Source: a virus
Strand: one strand, 5' to 3'
DNA: 26,638 nucleotides
IMG/VR virus record: IMGVR_UViG_3300008107_000400
Location: 1-26,638 of that record
The translations under genes and the position numbers were made by a program. Shown one piece after another: positions 6,845 through 14,643 of this stretch. The notes under the pieces are model-generated. The model saw only the letters and a list, made by a program, of their open reading frames with translations, did no database searches and was not told where the DNA came from. Position 1 is the first letter of the stretch. The number at the start of each line of letters is the position of its first letter.

Positions 6845-7915
6845 TTAGCCACCGCCGTTTATGCTTCTAGGTTTAGCAACTGTTATGTTTGCGTTTCCGG
6901 AATCGTTAACAGGAAACACTGTATTGTTTATTGACCCTGCTCCGGCACGGCCTACATTAGTTATTCCCTTAACAGCAATATTGGTAAATTCTTGACTAAC
7001 CCCTGCTTTGGTTAAATTCTTTGAATTCTGATAGGTGTTGACTGCTGTAATAGCAGTACTGATAAAATCTAAAGGACTGTTAAATGCCTGGCCTGATGCG
7101 ACTCGGCCAAATACATCAGAAACTCCTGCAAGCACACCACCACTGCCGAACACTGTGGCAGTACCGCCACCGCCTAATGACAGAGGACTAGGTGTTGTGT
7201 CATAGTGATCAACACCAAATCCTGGCGGATTGTTCGGTGATACAGATCCTGATCCGTAGTTTACTGCTTCGTATGCTAAGGTCATAGTGTTCTGTGCAGG
7301 ACCACTATCTGCATAATTCATAGTGTCATGACTCCACTGCGAAATCACTGGATTAACTAATGTTGCACTGGTAAATTGTCTTCGAGCAAATTGATATATT
7401 GTAATATTGTTAAAAAACGGAATACTACTGTTGTTGTCTAGGCCGTAAGGTGTTCTAATAAATCCAGGTCCTAACATTGCAGTTCTATTATAGTTTCCGT
7501 AGATTTTACTAGCCTCTGCATCAGCATAGTAATAACCATAATAGTTTTCCCATAGCTGTCTAACAACTCCAAAGTTGTCTTCGTGGAACACTATATTCAC
7601 AGGTTGGTAATCAATCTTAGTTTGTACAACTTTTTTTCTATTATATTGATTTAAGGTTTCGGTAGCAATTTGAAATTTAGGTAACTCAGCAGTTTTAACC
7701 AACATGTTAATTTCATTTTGATGTTGAAATTTAAAATTTAAACTTTTTAATGCTTGACTGTTGATGCTAAAACTTACATGGTATTGAAATTTTAACTTTG
7801 GTGCCAACCGCATGTCGTCGTCAACAAACATCCTGGCTGCGTGGGCATAATCGCCCATGAGGCCTTTAGCATGTGTTAGGTTATTGACAAACTGTTTGGT
7901 GGCTTTACTGGTCAT
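6845..7915 (-). CDS. Tail-tube-fold structural protein (gp19/gp54-like paralogue)
   Basis: This is a 356-residue likely baseplate or tail-tube protein. The N-terminal half resembles the tail-tube fold: a strand-rich segment (FQYHVSFSIN), a TAELPKFQIATETLNQYNRKK loop like the tube protein's inner-wall segment, and a TMTLAYEAVNYG segment typical of tube and tube-initiator proteins. The last 150 residues are Gly/Ser/Asn-rich with little visible structure. It follows gp19 after a terminator and has its own late-promoter box (7921-7928) five bases from the ATG. T4 gp54, which starts tube polymerisation on the baseplate, is the closest idea, but the assignment to gp54 is inference. Confidence 0.7.
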   Translation of the reverse strand: MTSKATKQFVNNLTHAKGLMGDYAHAARMFVDDDMRLAPKLKFQYHVSFSINSQALKSLNFKFQHQNEINMLVKTAELPKFQIATETLNQYNRKKVVQTKIDYQPVNIVFHEDNFGVVRQLWENYYGYYYADAEASKIYGNYNRTAMLGPGFIRTPYGLDNNSSIPFFNNITIYQFARRQFTSATLVNPVISQWSHDTMNYADSGPAQNTMTLAYEAVNYGSGSVSPNNPPGFGVDHYDTTPSPLSLGGGGTATVFGSGGVLAGVSDVFGRVASGQAFNSPLDFISTAITAVNTYQNSKNLTKAGVSQEFTNIAVKGITNVGRAGAGSINNTVFPVNDSGNANITVAKPRSINGGG

Positions 7916-7920
7916 ACAAA

Positions 7921-7928
7921 TATTTAGC
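7921..7928 (-). promoter_or_regulatory. T4-type late promoter of the tube-like gene
   Basis: GCTAAATA on the minus strand ends five bases (tttgt) before the ATG at 7915. The same octamer occurs at 12202-12209 and 14653-14660 on the plus strand. There is no Shine-Dalgarno site between box and ATG. Confidence 0.65.
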
Positions 7929-7964
7929 CGAAAAGATTAACCACGCAGTTAATGCATGGTCATA

Positions 7965-7990
7965 AAAAAAGCACCCTTCGGTGCTTTTTT
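7965..7990 (-). terminator. Intrinsic terminator of the gp18-gp19 unit
   Basis: An 11-base-pair stem (7965-7975 with 7980-7990, core GCACC/GGTGC flanked by A and T runs) has a 4-base loop. It begins one base after the gp19 stop codon at 7992-7994 and ends in a T run on the minus strand. It is nearly symmetrical and could also work on the plus strand, where no gene reads into it. Confidence 0.92.
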
Positions 7991-7991
7991 A

Positions 7992-8633
7992 TTAGGCTCT
8001 TGTACCTGGACCAGTTGCTGCGGTGCCTACTGCACGAGCAATTGCTGTACCAACACCACCTAGGCTTGAACCACCTGGTACTTGTATACAGTTATCTGGC
8101 TGGATAGAAAGATCAATTGTTACAGCACCTTGTTCACCGTAGCCTAGAGTTTGATAGTTAACTGTTGTTAAGTAGCAACCATAGCACTCCCATGTTTCTA
8201 AAACATTGGCTGCGTTAATACCGTTACCGCCGTCTAAGATTTCAAGTCTTAGTGTAAACTTGTAGTCGATAGCTGCTGCGGCACTCGACTGCTCTGCAAA
8301 GTCAAATTGTTTCTGTAGTTGTTCGCCAACTAGTTTAGAAACATTACCTGATACGTCATCACGTAGTGTAATGGCCATTGGCTGCCATGTTTGCTTGCCT
8401 GCATAGTTAATTTTACTGTTGTAAATCTCAATTACTTGGTTAGCAAACTGTACGTTTGGACGAGCTGCTGTCTGTACTTGTTTAGTAAGTTCAGTAGTAG
8501 GTGTTGATACGCCAAAGTTTTCAAACATCACACGGAAGCGATATTTTAGTTTTGGCATCAACATACCTTGTGTGCTAGCGGATTGGTCGCTAGCTAAAGG
8601 TACTGTAAATTTTGTTAATGAAGCGATTGCCAT
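7992..8633 (-). CDS. 19: Tail tube protein (gp19)
   Basis: This 213-residue protein forms the inner tube of the contractile tail, stacked as hexameric rings through which DNA passes. The family is recognised from the N-terminal LMPKLKYRFRVMFENFG strand, the long loop ending in QVIEIYNSKINYAGKQTWQP, and the ITLRDDVSGNVSKLV helix region. It also shows the WECYGCYLTTVNYQTLGYG and VTIDLSIQPDN strands. The length fits the family (T4: 163 residues; aquatic relatives about 200). A good AAAGGA ribosome binding site precedes the start. It lies 16 bases after gp18, so sheath and tube are co-transcribed as in T4, and it ends at a strong terminator. Confidence 0.95.
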   Translation of the reverse strand: MAIASLTKFTVPLASDQSASTQGMLMPKLKYRFRVMFENFGVSTPTTELTKQVQTAARPNVQFANQVIEIYNSKINYAGKQTWQPMAITLRDDVSGNVSKLVGEQLQKQFDFAEQSSAAAAIDYKFTLRLEILDGGNGINAANVLETWECYGCYLTTVNYQTLGYGEQGAVTIDLSIQPDNCIQVPGGSSLGGVGTAIARAVGTAATGPGTRA

Positions 8634-8649
8634 GTTATTATTCCTTTAA

Positions 8650-11600
8650 TTATAGACCTGCGATCTCGCCAGTGTTCTTCAAGCGCAATGGAATATAAAT
8701 GAATTCAACTGCTTTGACTGGTTCAATAGCAATGTCAATCCATAACTCATTACGATCAATCCTACTAGGTGTGTTGTTGGACTCGTCGCATACTACTATA
8801 TAGTCGTATAGAGCACGTTGTCCTACTAACTCTAATAATAGAGATTCAACTGCACCTTTAATCTCATCTCTAGTGATCTTATCATTAGGTTCAAAGATGT
8901 ATGGCTTAGCCAACGCATTTAATTGTCTACGCATGTAAATTACTAGACGTGCTACATTGATACGATCTAAACTACTTGCTGCACGAGCACGAGTCTTTTG
9001 ACCGTAGTTGACTAAACCTGTACCTGTTAGGAAAGTGATCGGGTTAATCTTCTGCTCATACAATGTATCACGTTGCCCACCATTTAATGCCACACTGCTG
9101 AACTCGCCTTCTGCAGTGATATAACCAACGGCTGTTGCGTTAGTAATACCGCCACGACGTACACCAGCTGGTGCAAACCACGGATAGCTAACTTGATCGC
9201 TTAGAGCAATAGTTCTTAGAATCATATGGCTTGGAGGAACAACTACGTTATTACCAAAGTTGTCACTTGAGAAGCCCCATGGATAGAACATGCCCATGTA
9301 CTCATCAAAGCTGGTTGCACCGATGTCATTGTCTTCGTTGGCCAGTAGTTCATTAGAACCCCACTTCAATAGACTTGTTGCATCAGGTGTTAAACGAGCA
9401 GGTGTGTCACCTACTACAAATGCTGTTAGGCCACGATCGTAGTTTAGAGTAATCATTTCACCAATTAGCTCTGGATAACCAGGGCAGGCAATTAAGTTAA
9501 ACACTCTACGCTCGTCATCACGCATTGCATCGTTGCTGTTAACTGCTGCTTGTAGAGCTGTAACAACTACCTTACGCTGTGCCTTACGGCCAAAGCTACC
9601 AGAACCGTCGTCTTGGTTACTAGACACAGTAACCCAACGATGTGTGTAATAAGCAGCCATTGCTTCGCCGCCTGTGTTAGTTGGATCGTAACGTGGATTG
9701 TCTTCAGCAATATTGATATAATCACGACGGAATGATTTTACATTGTATCCGCTTCTACGTAGATTCCATAACAACATACCTTGTGGGTATAGTGCTGGAT
9801 CCGGAGCATCCGGATCAACATAGTTACTAGTTAACAAGTCTTCGATTGCCCCTGCTTCGTAGCTGTTTGCACCAGCAGTATTGTAACGAGCATCGGCAAA
9901 TAGTACACCGTCTTCTGTTGTTTGGTCTGTCTTGTCGACTAATACCCAACGCTTAGATACAGGTAAACTTGCTAAAGCTGCATTAAATCTGTAGATTTGT
10001 GGGAAGTTTTCTAAGTCGCTAGTATCAATCCATAAGTCTCCAGTTACAAGATTTCCGCTGTCAGAACGATCACCGTTTTCTGGAGCAGTAGCTGATACAA
10101 TAGGACCAGCTGGATCTGTACCATTAGCAAAATACGGACTTGTTGCTGTCTTGTAGCCAACAAAGTCGCTGCCATCATGGATCATGATATCAATTTCGTC
10201 AATAACTGAGCTGTACCATAATTGGCCTTCTTCAGGAATTCTAGCAGGAGCATCGGCACTTGCTGCGTATACTAATGGTTCCCAGTTGCTTACAACAAAA
10301 CCACTATCTGCATCACCAGCCGGCGCAGTTGAAACAAATCTTGTTCCGCTGCCAAATGTACCACTCGATGGTTCATAGTCATATGCTGAGAATCCCATTG
10401 CAGTAAATGGGGTACCAGTTCCGTTTTTAACTCGGAAATCGCCGCCTAATAAATGACTAATTACAATTCTATTTTTAGAATCAACTTCTGCAACAATATT
10501 AGTAAATCCTGCGGCATTAATTGCTCCAGCAATGGTATCAGCATCTCCTGCTGCGCCTGCTGCTGTAAATGTTATAGTTTTAGACGAGTATGTTCCGTTT
10601 AAATTATAATCACCTAATGTAGGACTTGCTAACAAACTTTCTGCAATAATAAAAGATTTACTTCCTGCAGTTACCTGAGTTGTTATAATCTCAGATGTAA
10701 TTGTAGTTGCGCCTACAGCACCTCTTCTCCAAATTCGATAGTTTGCTAATTTTGGAGTTCCATCAAACCCTACATCTTCTGAATGATTTGTTTGAACATA
10801 TAATTGCCCAACTGGTAGATTTGTGCCGCCACCAGTAACATCTAATTCGTACAGTGCTGAATGATTGTTAGGATACAACGGAGCACTTACTGTTTCCCAT
10901 GCTAAGGTAGTACCGTTCCAACGCTTAACACGGAAACGTGCGCCTAAGTTAGCTTCGGTTGTTTTAATCCATACGCTACCTGTAGGACGAGGAGCAACTG
11001 CGCTAGACTTCCACTGCGGTACTACTGTGTGTTTGCTAATCTGTAAGGCAGGTGCAAAATATGTAGTAGTACTGAGTAAATTCAATTCTGTTAGTAATGC
11101 AGCAGTGCCTCCTAGATTAATACCGTTAGAAGTGGTGCTGGTCTCACCAGATAGTCCTAATGCAGTAGTATCAAAATATAATTCTAATTTACCGTTAACT
11201 GCTGCTGCTGACACTCCTGTTGGAGGGGTAGCATTAATAGCTGTTACCAGTGCTGCAAGACTTGCATTACCGGTAAAACTACTACCGTTAACAATTAATG
11301 TTTGACCACTGGTAATTGTAGGGTTAGATTTGCTACTAGCAACTGTTGGTTGAGATTTAAACCAGTCTGATTGGCCAACTTGTACCCACTGTCCGGTAGT
11401 TTGCCCCGGAGCAACTCCACGACTTCTATACCATACGGTGTTGTCAGACTGGCGTGCTCCTAAGATATCGCCGTGTAGTGTAGTAAGTGCAGGAGTATCT
11501 GAATCAGTATCAACTGAAACAATAGCATAGTCGCCTACTGCACCAACTGATGTTTTCGGCCCACCAGTTAACGGATCAACCCTTGTTGAATCTGTAATTA

Positions 11601-12105
11601 CTAGAGGAACTTTATTTGTAAATTTCTGACCACTGCTTGTTGTTGCAGATGCGCCGTTCCATTCAAAAATACCAAAAGCCGAAATACTAGTGTCTAACCA
11701 ATGTGTTCCATTAGCTGGATTTGAGTTAGGTTCTGTAGCACTAGCATCCAATTCTGCTAGGTCAACGTCTGCACGTACAACGTATGCGCGATTGCTAACA
11801 CCTAGTAAACTGTATGCAGCCTGTAGACCGTATTCGTTTTGCTCCCCAGCGTGTACTGGATTGCCGCTTGCATCTGTCTTGAAGATAGGATCTCCAAAGT
11901 TGTCTGCAAGATCTTTCTGGCTTGTTAGGAGATATACTTCCCCTGCATTGGCAGCAAGTGTACCCGGGGCGGTTCCGGTTCCTCCGCCATTTGATTTATT
12001 CTCAGCAGTGGCAACAATAATTAAAGGTACTGTGCCAGGCTCTGCTGGTGTATAAAATGATTCGTCAATTACTTTGACTTCTACGCCTGGTGAACTTAAT
12101 GCCAT
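8650..12105 (-). CDS. 18: Tail sheath protein with a large inserted region (gp18)
   Basis: This is the contractile tail sheath, 1151 residues against 659 in T4. The N-terminal sheath segment (LSSPGVEVKVIDES, YGLQAAYSLLGVSNRAYVVRAD) and the C-terminal core (about 740-1151; KVVVTALQAAVN, FNLIACPGYPELI, WFAPAGVRRGG, NPITFLTGTGLVNYGQKT, NVARLVIYMRRQL) are clear. Between about residues 125 and 735 lies extra sequence. It holds at least five short modules of the form G-x-x-W-hydrophobic-x-T followed by an aromatic-rich strand (near 134, 376, 432, 626 and 688). It also holds two segments (266-312, 494-563) resembling flagellin-hook repeats with a central ALVTAIN or AIAGAIN-like motif. The start has a strong TTAGGAG site and a perfect late promoter upstream. 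The insertion probably decorates the outer sheath surface. Confidence 0.95.
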   Translation of the reverse strand: MALSSPGVEVKVIDESFYTPAEPGTVPLIIVATAENKSNGGGTGTAPGTLAANAGEVYLLTSQKDLADNFGDPIFKTDASGNPVHAGEQNEYGLQAAYSLLGVSNRAYVVRADVDLAELDASATEPNSNPANGTHWLDTSISAFGIFEWNGASATTSSGQKFTNKVPLVITDSTRVDPLTGGPKTSVGAVGDYAIVSVDTDSDTPALTTLHGDILGARQSDNTVWYRSRGVAPGQTTGQWVQVGQSDWFKSQPTVASSKSNPTITSGQTLIVNGSSFTGNASLAALVTAINATPPTGVSAAAVNGKLELYFDTTALGLSGETSTTSNGINLGGTAALLTELNLLSTTTYFAPALQISKHTVVPQWKSSAVAPRPTGSVWIKTTEANLGARFRVKRWNGTTLAWETVSAPLYPNNHSALYELDVTGGGTNLPVGQLYVQTNHSEDVGFDGTPKLANYRIWRRGAVGATTITSEIITTQVTAGSKSFIIAESLLASPTLGDYNLNGTYSSKTITFTAAGAAGDADTIAGAINAAGFTNIVAEVDSKNRIVISHLLGGDFRVKNGTGTPFTAMGFSAYDYEPSSGTFGSGTRFVSTAPAGDADSGFVVSNWEPLVYAASADAPARIPEEGQLWYSSVIDEIDIMIHDGSDFVGYKTATSPYFANGTDPAGPIVSATAPENGDRSDSGNLVTGDLWIDTSDLENFPQIYRFNAALASLPVSKRWVLVDKTDQTTEDGVLFADARYNTAGANSYEAGAIEDLLTSNYVDPDAPDPALYPQGMLLWNLRRSGYNVKSFRRDYINIAEDNPRYDPTNTGGEAMAAYYTHRWVTVSSNQDDGSGSFGRKAQRKVVVTALQAAVNSNDAMRDDERRVFNLIACPGYPELIGEMITLNYDRGLTAFVVGDTPARLTPDATSLLKWGSNELLANEDNDIGATSFDEYMGMFYPWGFSSDNFGNNVVVPPSHMILRTIALSDQVSYPWFAPAGVRRGGITNATAVGYITAEGEFSSVALNGGQRDTLYEQKINPITFLTGTGLVNYGQKTRARAASSLDRINVARLVIYMRRQLNALAKPYIFEPNDKITRDEIKGAVESLLLELVGQRALYDYIVVCDESNNTPSRIDRNELWIDIAIEPVKAVEFIYIPLRLKNTGEIAGL

Positions 12106-12112
12106 CTTGGAG

Positions 12113-12118
12113 TCTCCT
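12113..12118 (-). promoter_or_regulatory. Strong ribosome binding site of gp18
   Basis: AGGAGA on the minus strand lies about seven bases before the gp18 ATG. It contrasts with the late genes here that have no Shine-Dalgarno site at all. Confidence 0.85.
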
Positions 12119-12137
12119 AAGGTTTCTGTTCTATTTG

Positions 12138-12145
12138 TATTTATA
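12138..12145 (-). promoter_or_regulatory. Perfect T4 late promoter of gp18
   Basis: TATAAATA on the minus strand is identical to the T4 late consensus. If initiation occurs about six bases downstream, the leader is about 27 bases and includes the AGGAGA site. This fits the sheath being one of the most abundant late proteins. Confidence 0.85.
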
Positions 12146-12201
12146 GGTTTGAACAGAAAACCACTAGCTTACACACATCCGAAAAGGGGAGAAAAAGGGC
12201 A

Positions 12202-12209
12202 GCTAAATA
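12202..12209 (+). promoter_or_regulatory. T4-type late promoter of the HNH-like gene
   Basis: GCTAAATA on the plus strand ends five bases (ctatt) before the ATG at 12215. It diverges from the gp18 promoter at 12138-12145. A purine-rich stretch (12183-12199) lies upstream of the box, too far away to serve as a ribosome binding site. Confidence 0.6.
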
Positions 12210-12214
12210 CTATT

Positions 12215-12556
12215 ATGTCAAGACCTTTATGCCTTTGCGGGCAACGACCAGCTGCCGTTAACTATCATAAAGAAGGTAAAACCTACTATCGAAAAAAATG
12301 TGAAGTATGCCTTCGCTACGGTGGAGTAGGAAAAGGGTTACCTAAATGGTTTCAAGATGGCTACAGAATGAAACCCGTATGTGACAAATGCGGATTTAAA
12401 TCTAAATTTAGAGAGCAATTTAATGTGTTTCATGTGGACGGGAACTTAAACAATTCCCGTCCTGCTAATCTTAAGACAGTGTGTGCAAACTGTCAGCGAG
12501 TTCTTCAGAAAGAGGGAGTTCAGTGGCGTCAGGGCGATCTACGACCAGATTTTTAA
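12215..12556 (+). CDS. HNH-type zinc-binding protein, possible endonuclease
   Basis: This is a 113-residue protein. It has four Cys pairs (C6/C8, C29/C32, C56/C59, C90/C93), probably two zinc sites. An HNH-like segment contains FHVDGN (H73, D75, N77), a downstream NL pair (N85-L86) and CANCQ. The last position, usually His in HNH nucleases, is Gln here, and the first His of the common HH pair is Phe, so activity is uncertain. Similar free-standing proteins are common in cyanophage-type T4-like genomes. The frame is open further upstream, but the ATG at 12215 is preferred because it directly follows the late-promoter box and avoids overlap with gp18. The 3' end overlaps the dNMP kinase gene by 86 bases, tail to tail. 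Confidence 0.75.
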   Translation: MSRPLCLCGQRPAAVNYHKEGKTYYRKKCEVCLRYGGVGKGLPKWFQDGYRMKPVCDKCGFKSKFREQFNVFHVDGNLNNSRPANLKTVCANCQRVLQKEGVQWRQGDLRPDF

Positions 12557-13163
12557 TCTGCGCAAACAGCTGATCAATAGTGCCATTATTGTCTATTTCA
12601 AGATCAATTCCTTTACCAATCCACGCTGTTTCGCTAGCATGAATCTTACGCTGTTCCATACGCATCTTACTAATAGACCAGCTCATATTTGTAGGGCCTT
12701 GATTCATATTCCATGCATCTTGATACCATTCAGGATCGGCACCTCGAACTACCCGCACTACTTTGCCGCCTGCACTTTTAATAGCTTTGATTTCATTAGG
12801 AAAACGTACATCACTGATAACAATGTTATCGCCTGTTTTACGCATTTTATTTTCTAAACTAGCAATCCAGATGTCATCGTGAAAGCCTTGGCGGCATACT
12901 TCGGTACCCCAGTATTGTAGGATATGTCGTGGGGTAATATCTTTACCTAGACGATTGCTCCACCACTCGTCACGTTGCTCTCGCCATTCGCGAGCTTCTT
13001 TTGTACGTCCTTCCAACAGAACGCGGTCCCAACCAAATACGGCTGCTACCGCGTCTTTCAATGTGTTTGCAAATGAGTCACGGCGAAATCCGTGAAAGTT
13101 AACCAAATAATCTGCGGCAGTATCTTTGCCTGACCCAATAAATCCAACGAAGCCTATGATCAT
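12471..13163 (-). CDS. 1: Deoxynucleoside monophosphate kinase (gp1-like)
   Basis: This 230-residue cytoplasmic kinase of the T4 gp1 family phosphorylates dNMPs to dNDPs for phage DNA synthesis. The P-loop is GFIGSGKDT (residues 7-15). A DVRFPNE motif follows near residue 120, typical of this family, and a central HILQYWGTEVCRQ segment forms the lid or substrate region. The length matches T4 gp1 (241 residues). The last 28 residues are encoded over the 3' end of the HNH-like gene on the other strand. A TGGAGA ribosome binding site and a sigma-70-type promoter (13184-13212) precede it. It is thus an early/middle-type metabolic gene set among late virion genes. Confidence 0.92.
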   Translation of the reverse strand: MIIGFVGFIGSGKDTAADYLVNFHGFRRDSFANTLKDAVAAVFGWDRVLLEGRTKEAREWREQRDEWWSNRLGKDITPRHILQYWGTEVCRQGFHDDIWIASLENKMRKTGDNIVISDVRFPNEIKAIKSAGGKVVRVVRGADPEWYQDAWNMNQGPTNMSWSISKMRMEQRKIHASETAWIGKGIDLEIDNNGTIDQLFAQIKNLVVDRPDATELPLSEELADSLHTLS

Positions 13164-13183
13164 ATTATCTCCAGTGATAATAT

Positions 13184-13212
13184 ATATTACAGGATTTTTA
13201 CACTAGTGTCAA
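13184..13212 (-). promoter_or_regulatory. Sigma-70-type promoter of dNMP kinase
   Basis: On the minus strand TTGACA (13207-13212) and TAATAT (13184-13189) are separated by exactly 17 bases. The predicted start is near 13177, about 14 bases before the ATG, with TGGAGA inside the leader. A palindrome, ACACTAGTGT (13200-13209), overlaps the -35 element and could be an operator, but this is speculative. Confidence 0.75.
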
Positions 13213-13218
13213 GAGTGA

Positions 13219-13596
13219 TTACACTCCGTATTTGTTCGTTTTAATCTTAGCAACCGGACTTACTTTGTTAGTTGTGTCCAATTCTAAACTGCGCATGTCG
13301 CCGTGATTTAAATCTTCGTAGTCAGCGCCGACTGCTTTGGCAGCTTGAACAAACATCGCTTGTTCTTCTTTAGTATAGGGATAGATAGTCTTCTTTTTAC
13401 CGTGCCAGCTTTTGCCATCAATGTCCGGTTTAGTTTTGCCATCAGTGCCGGCCATAGCTTGGCCTAACTTAAATGCTACATAGTCACTATTGGCTTTTTC
13501 TTTGTCGCTGTAGATGTTCATACCTTTAGTAGACTGGCTTTGTCTCTTAGTAGGCTTGGGCTGACGCACTTCTGTAATAACTTCGTAGATTTTCAT
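13219..13596 (-). CDS. Small basic protein, function unknown
   Basis: This is a 125-residue protein I do not recognise. It starts MKIYEVITEVRQ, an opening common among small late proteins of aquatic T4-like phages. A basic, Gln/Ser-rich segment (residues 12-30) follows, and the middle contains KSWHGKKKTIYPYTKEEQAMF. There is no membrane segment. The start is supported by a late-promoter box (13603-13610) six bases upstream. The gene ends just before the dNMP kinase promoter. Confidence 0.7.
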   Translation of the reverse strand: MKIYEVITEVRQPKPTKRQSQSTKGMNIYSDKEKANSDYVAFKLGQAMAGTDGKTKPDIDGKSWHGKKKTIYPYTKEEQAMFVQAAKAVGADYEDLNHGDMRSLELDTTNKVSPVAKIKTNKYGV

Positions 13597-13602
13597 ATTG
13601 AG

Positions 13603-13610
13603 TATTTATC
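13603..13610 (-). promoter_or_regulatory. T4-type late promoter of the 125-residue gene
   Basis: GATAAATA on the minus strand ends six bases (ctcaat) before the ATG at 13596. There is no Shine-Dalgarno site in the gap. Confidence 0.6.
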
Positions 13611-13621
13611 AATAGATTTTT

Positions 13622-13834
13622 CTAATTAGCTATATTAATGTCATTAGGTTCAACTTCTATATTAGAAGTTGACTCTGTCCAAAAATTTTTAGGACATTTT
13701 GATTTACTTAATTTACATTTTGCTGGCATAAAACACCCGCACTTATTACATACTTTAAATTTACTATGAAAATTTTCACAAGATTTACAAATATTAAGTC
13801 GTTCAATATATTCATTGTTATTAACAAAAAACAT
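13622..13834 (-). CDS. Small zinc-ribbon-like protein
   Basis: This is a 70-residue protein with a Cys-rich core: CKSCENF, then CNKCGCFMPAKC, then KCP. At least six Cys could form one or two zinc sites of ribbon or rubredoxin-knuckle type. The function is unknown; small proteins of this kind recur in aquatic T4-like phages. An in-frame GTG lies five codons upstream, but the ATG at 13834 is preferred because GGAG at 13842-13845 sits seven bases before it and would lie inside the longer reading. It follows gp13 on the same strand with a 32-base gap. Confidence 0.7.
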   Translation of the reverse strand: MFFVNNNEYIERLNICKSCENFHSKFKVCNKCGCFMPAKCKLSKSKCPKNFWTESTSNIEVEPNDINIAN

Positions 13835-13866
13835 AATAAATCTCCACACCTACATTAAATAATAAT

Positions 13867-14628
13867 TTATCCAATAATCCATGTAAGACCAGTTCCCCCT
13901 GGTACATAAGTTTCTAATTCTTTGTCTAACTTTTCCATTTCTTCTTTGCCAGCAGATTTTAGGTCTGTACCATTTAGTCCGCCTGCTCCGCCTGGGCCTG
14001 CAATGTTAGCAAACTTACTACGAGCTTCGCCTAGTATAATCTTACAGATAGCCAGTGAATAATCTTTTATCCACTGTCCTGCATAGATATCGTTAATAAG
14101 CGTATAATCGGGTCTGTAGTTTTGACAACGTAGCATTATACTTTCCCCTTCAGTAAAGGGTCTTTGTAAAATTCTCAATGTACGACTTGTGGGAATCCAC
14201 TGAAATTCTATGTAACTACCAAACATTTTACCTACCATTTCTTGATAGCTAGCAAACATAAAATATGTTGCAATGCCGCCTAACATCGTACTATTTAAAA
14301 GGTACGTGTTAGTATACGCAAGATTGAAGGGTTCAAAGTTTGTACCAGTTCCTCCACCAGTTCTTGATCCCAAAGTTCTACGAAATACTGACTGGACGTT
14401 GATAATTTCTGCAGGAAGTGTGTAATCATTTTTATCTTTCTCAAGAGTTAAAAAACTGTAACTTTCTTCTACTGCGTTAGGGCTACGCTGTCTAAATCTA
14501 GATAGTGTGCGATTTAACGCAGTTTCGTAGTGTATCGGGTCAAGCTCAACATCTACCATACCGTCACCTAACATTGTGCGGCAGTAATTGTATACTTGTT
14601 GACGTACTTCTTGTGGATTGTCTGACAT
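13867..14628 (-). CDS. 13: Neck protein (gp13-like)
   Basis: This 253-residue protein is a component of the head-tail neck. Features resembling the gp13 proteins of aquatic T4-like phages are the N-terminal PQEVRQQVYNYCRTMLGDGM, the DPIHYETALNRTLSRFRQRS helix, and EESYSFLTLEKDKNDYTLP. The C-terminal half has WIKDYSLAICKIILGEARSK, a Gly-rich GPGGAGGLNGTDLK loop and a closing TWIIG. The last segments are like those of head-tail connector and neck proteins in general. A perfect TATAAATA (14644-14651) and a CGGGAG site precede it. It is transcribed away from gp14, whereas in T4 genes 13 and 14 run together. Assignment to gp13 rests on recalled family resemblance and on adjacency to gp14. Confidence 0.75.
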   Translation of the reverse strand: MSDNPQEVRQQVYNYCRTMLGDGMVDVELDPIHYETALNRTLSRFRQRSPNAVEESYSFLTLEKDKNDYTLPAEIINVQSVFRRTLGSRTGGGTGTNFEPFNLAYTNTYLLNSTMLGGIATYFMFASYQEMVGKMFGSYIEFQWIPTSRTLRILQRPFTEGESIMLRCQNYRPDYTLINDIYAGQWIKDYSLAICKIILGEARSKFANIAGPGGAGGLNGTDLKSAGKEEMEKLDKELETYVPGGTGLTWIIG

Positions 14629-14643
14629 TTGAATCTCCCGTTA

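Noticed and set aside
10865-11305. 146-codon plus-strand open frame opposite the sheath gene
   Set aside because: It is a shadow of gp18: opposite strand, no start signal, no recognisable domain. The same holds for the other plus-strand frames opposite gp18 and the giant fibre gene.
12074-12214. Longer version of the HNH-like gene starting inside gp18
   Set aside because: The added 47 residues overlap the gp18 start and cross both promoters. The ATG at 12215, right after the late box, fits the conserved Cys-rich start better.
13835-13849. GTG start five codons upstream for the zinc-ribbon-like protein
   Set aside because: The GGAG ribosome binding site lies inside this extension and serves the ATG at 13834.
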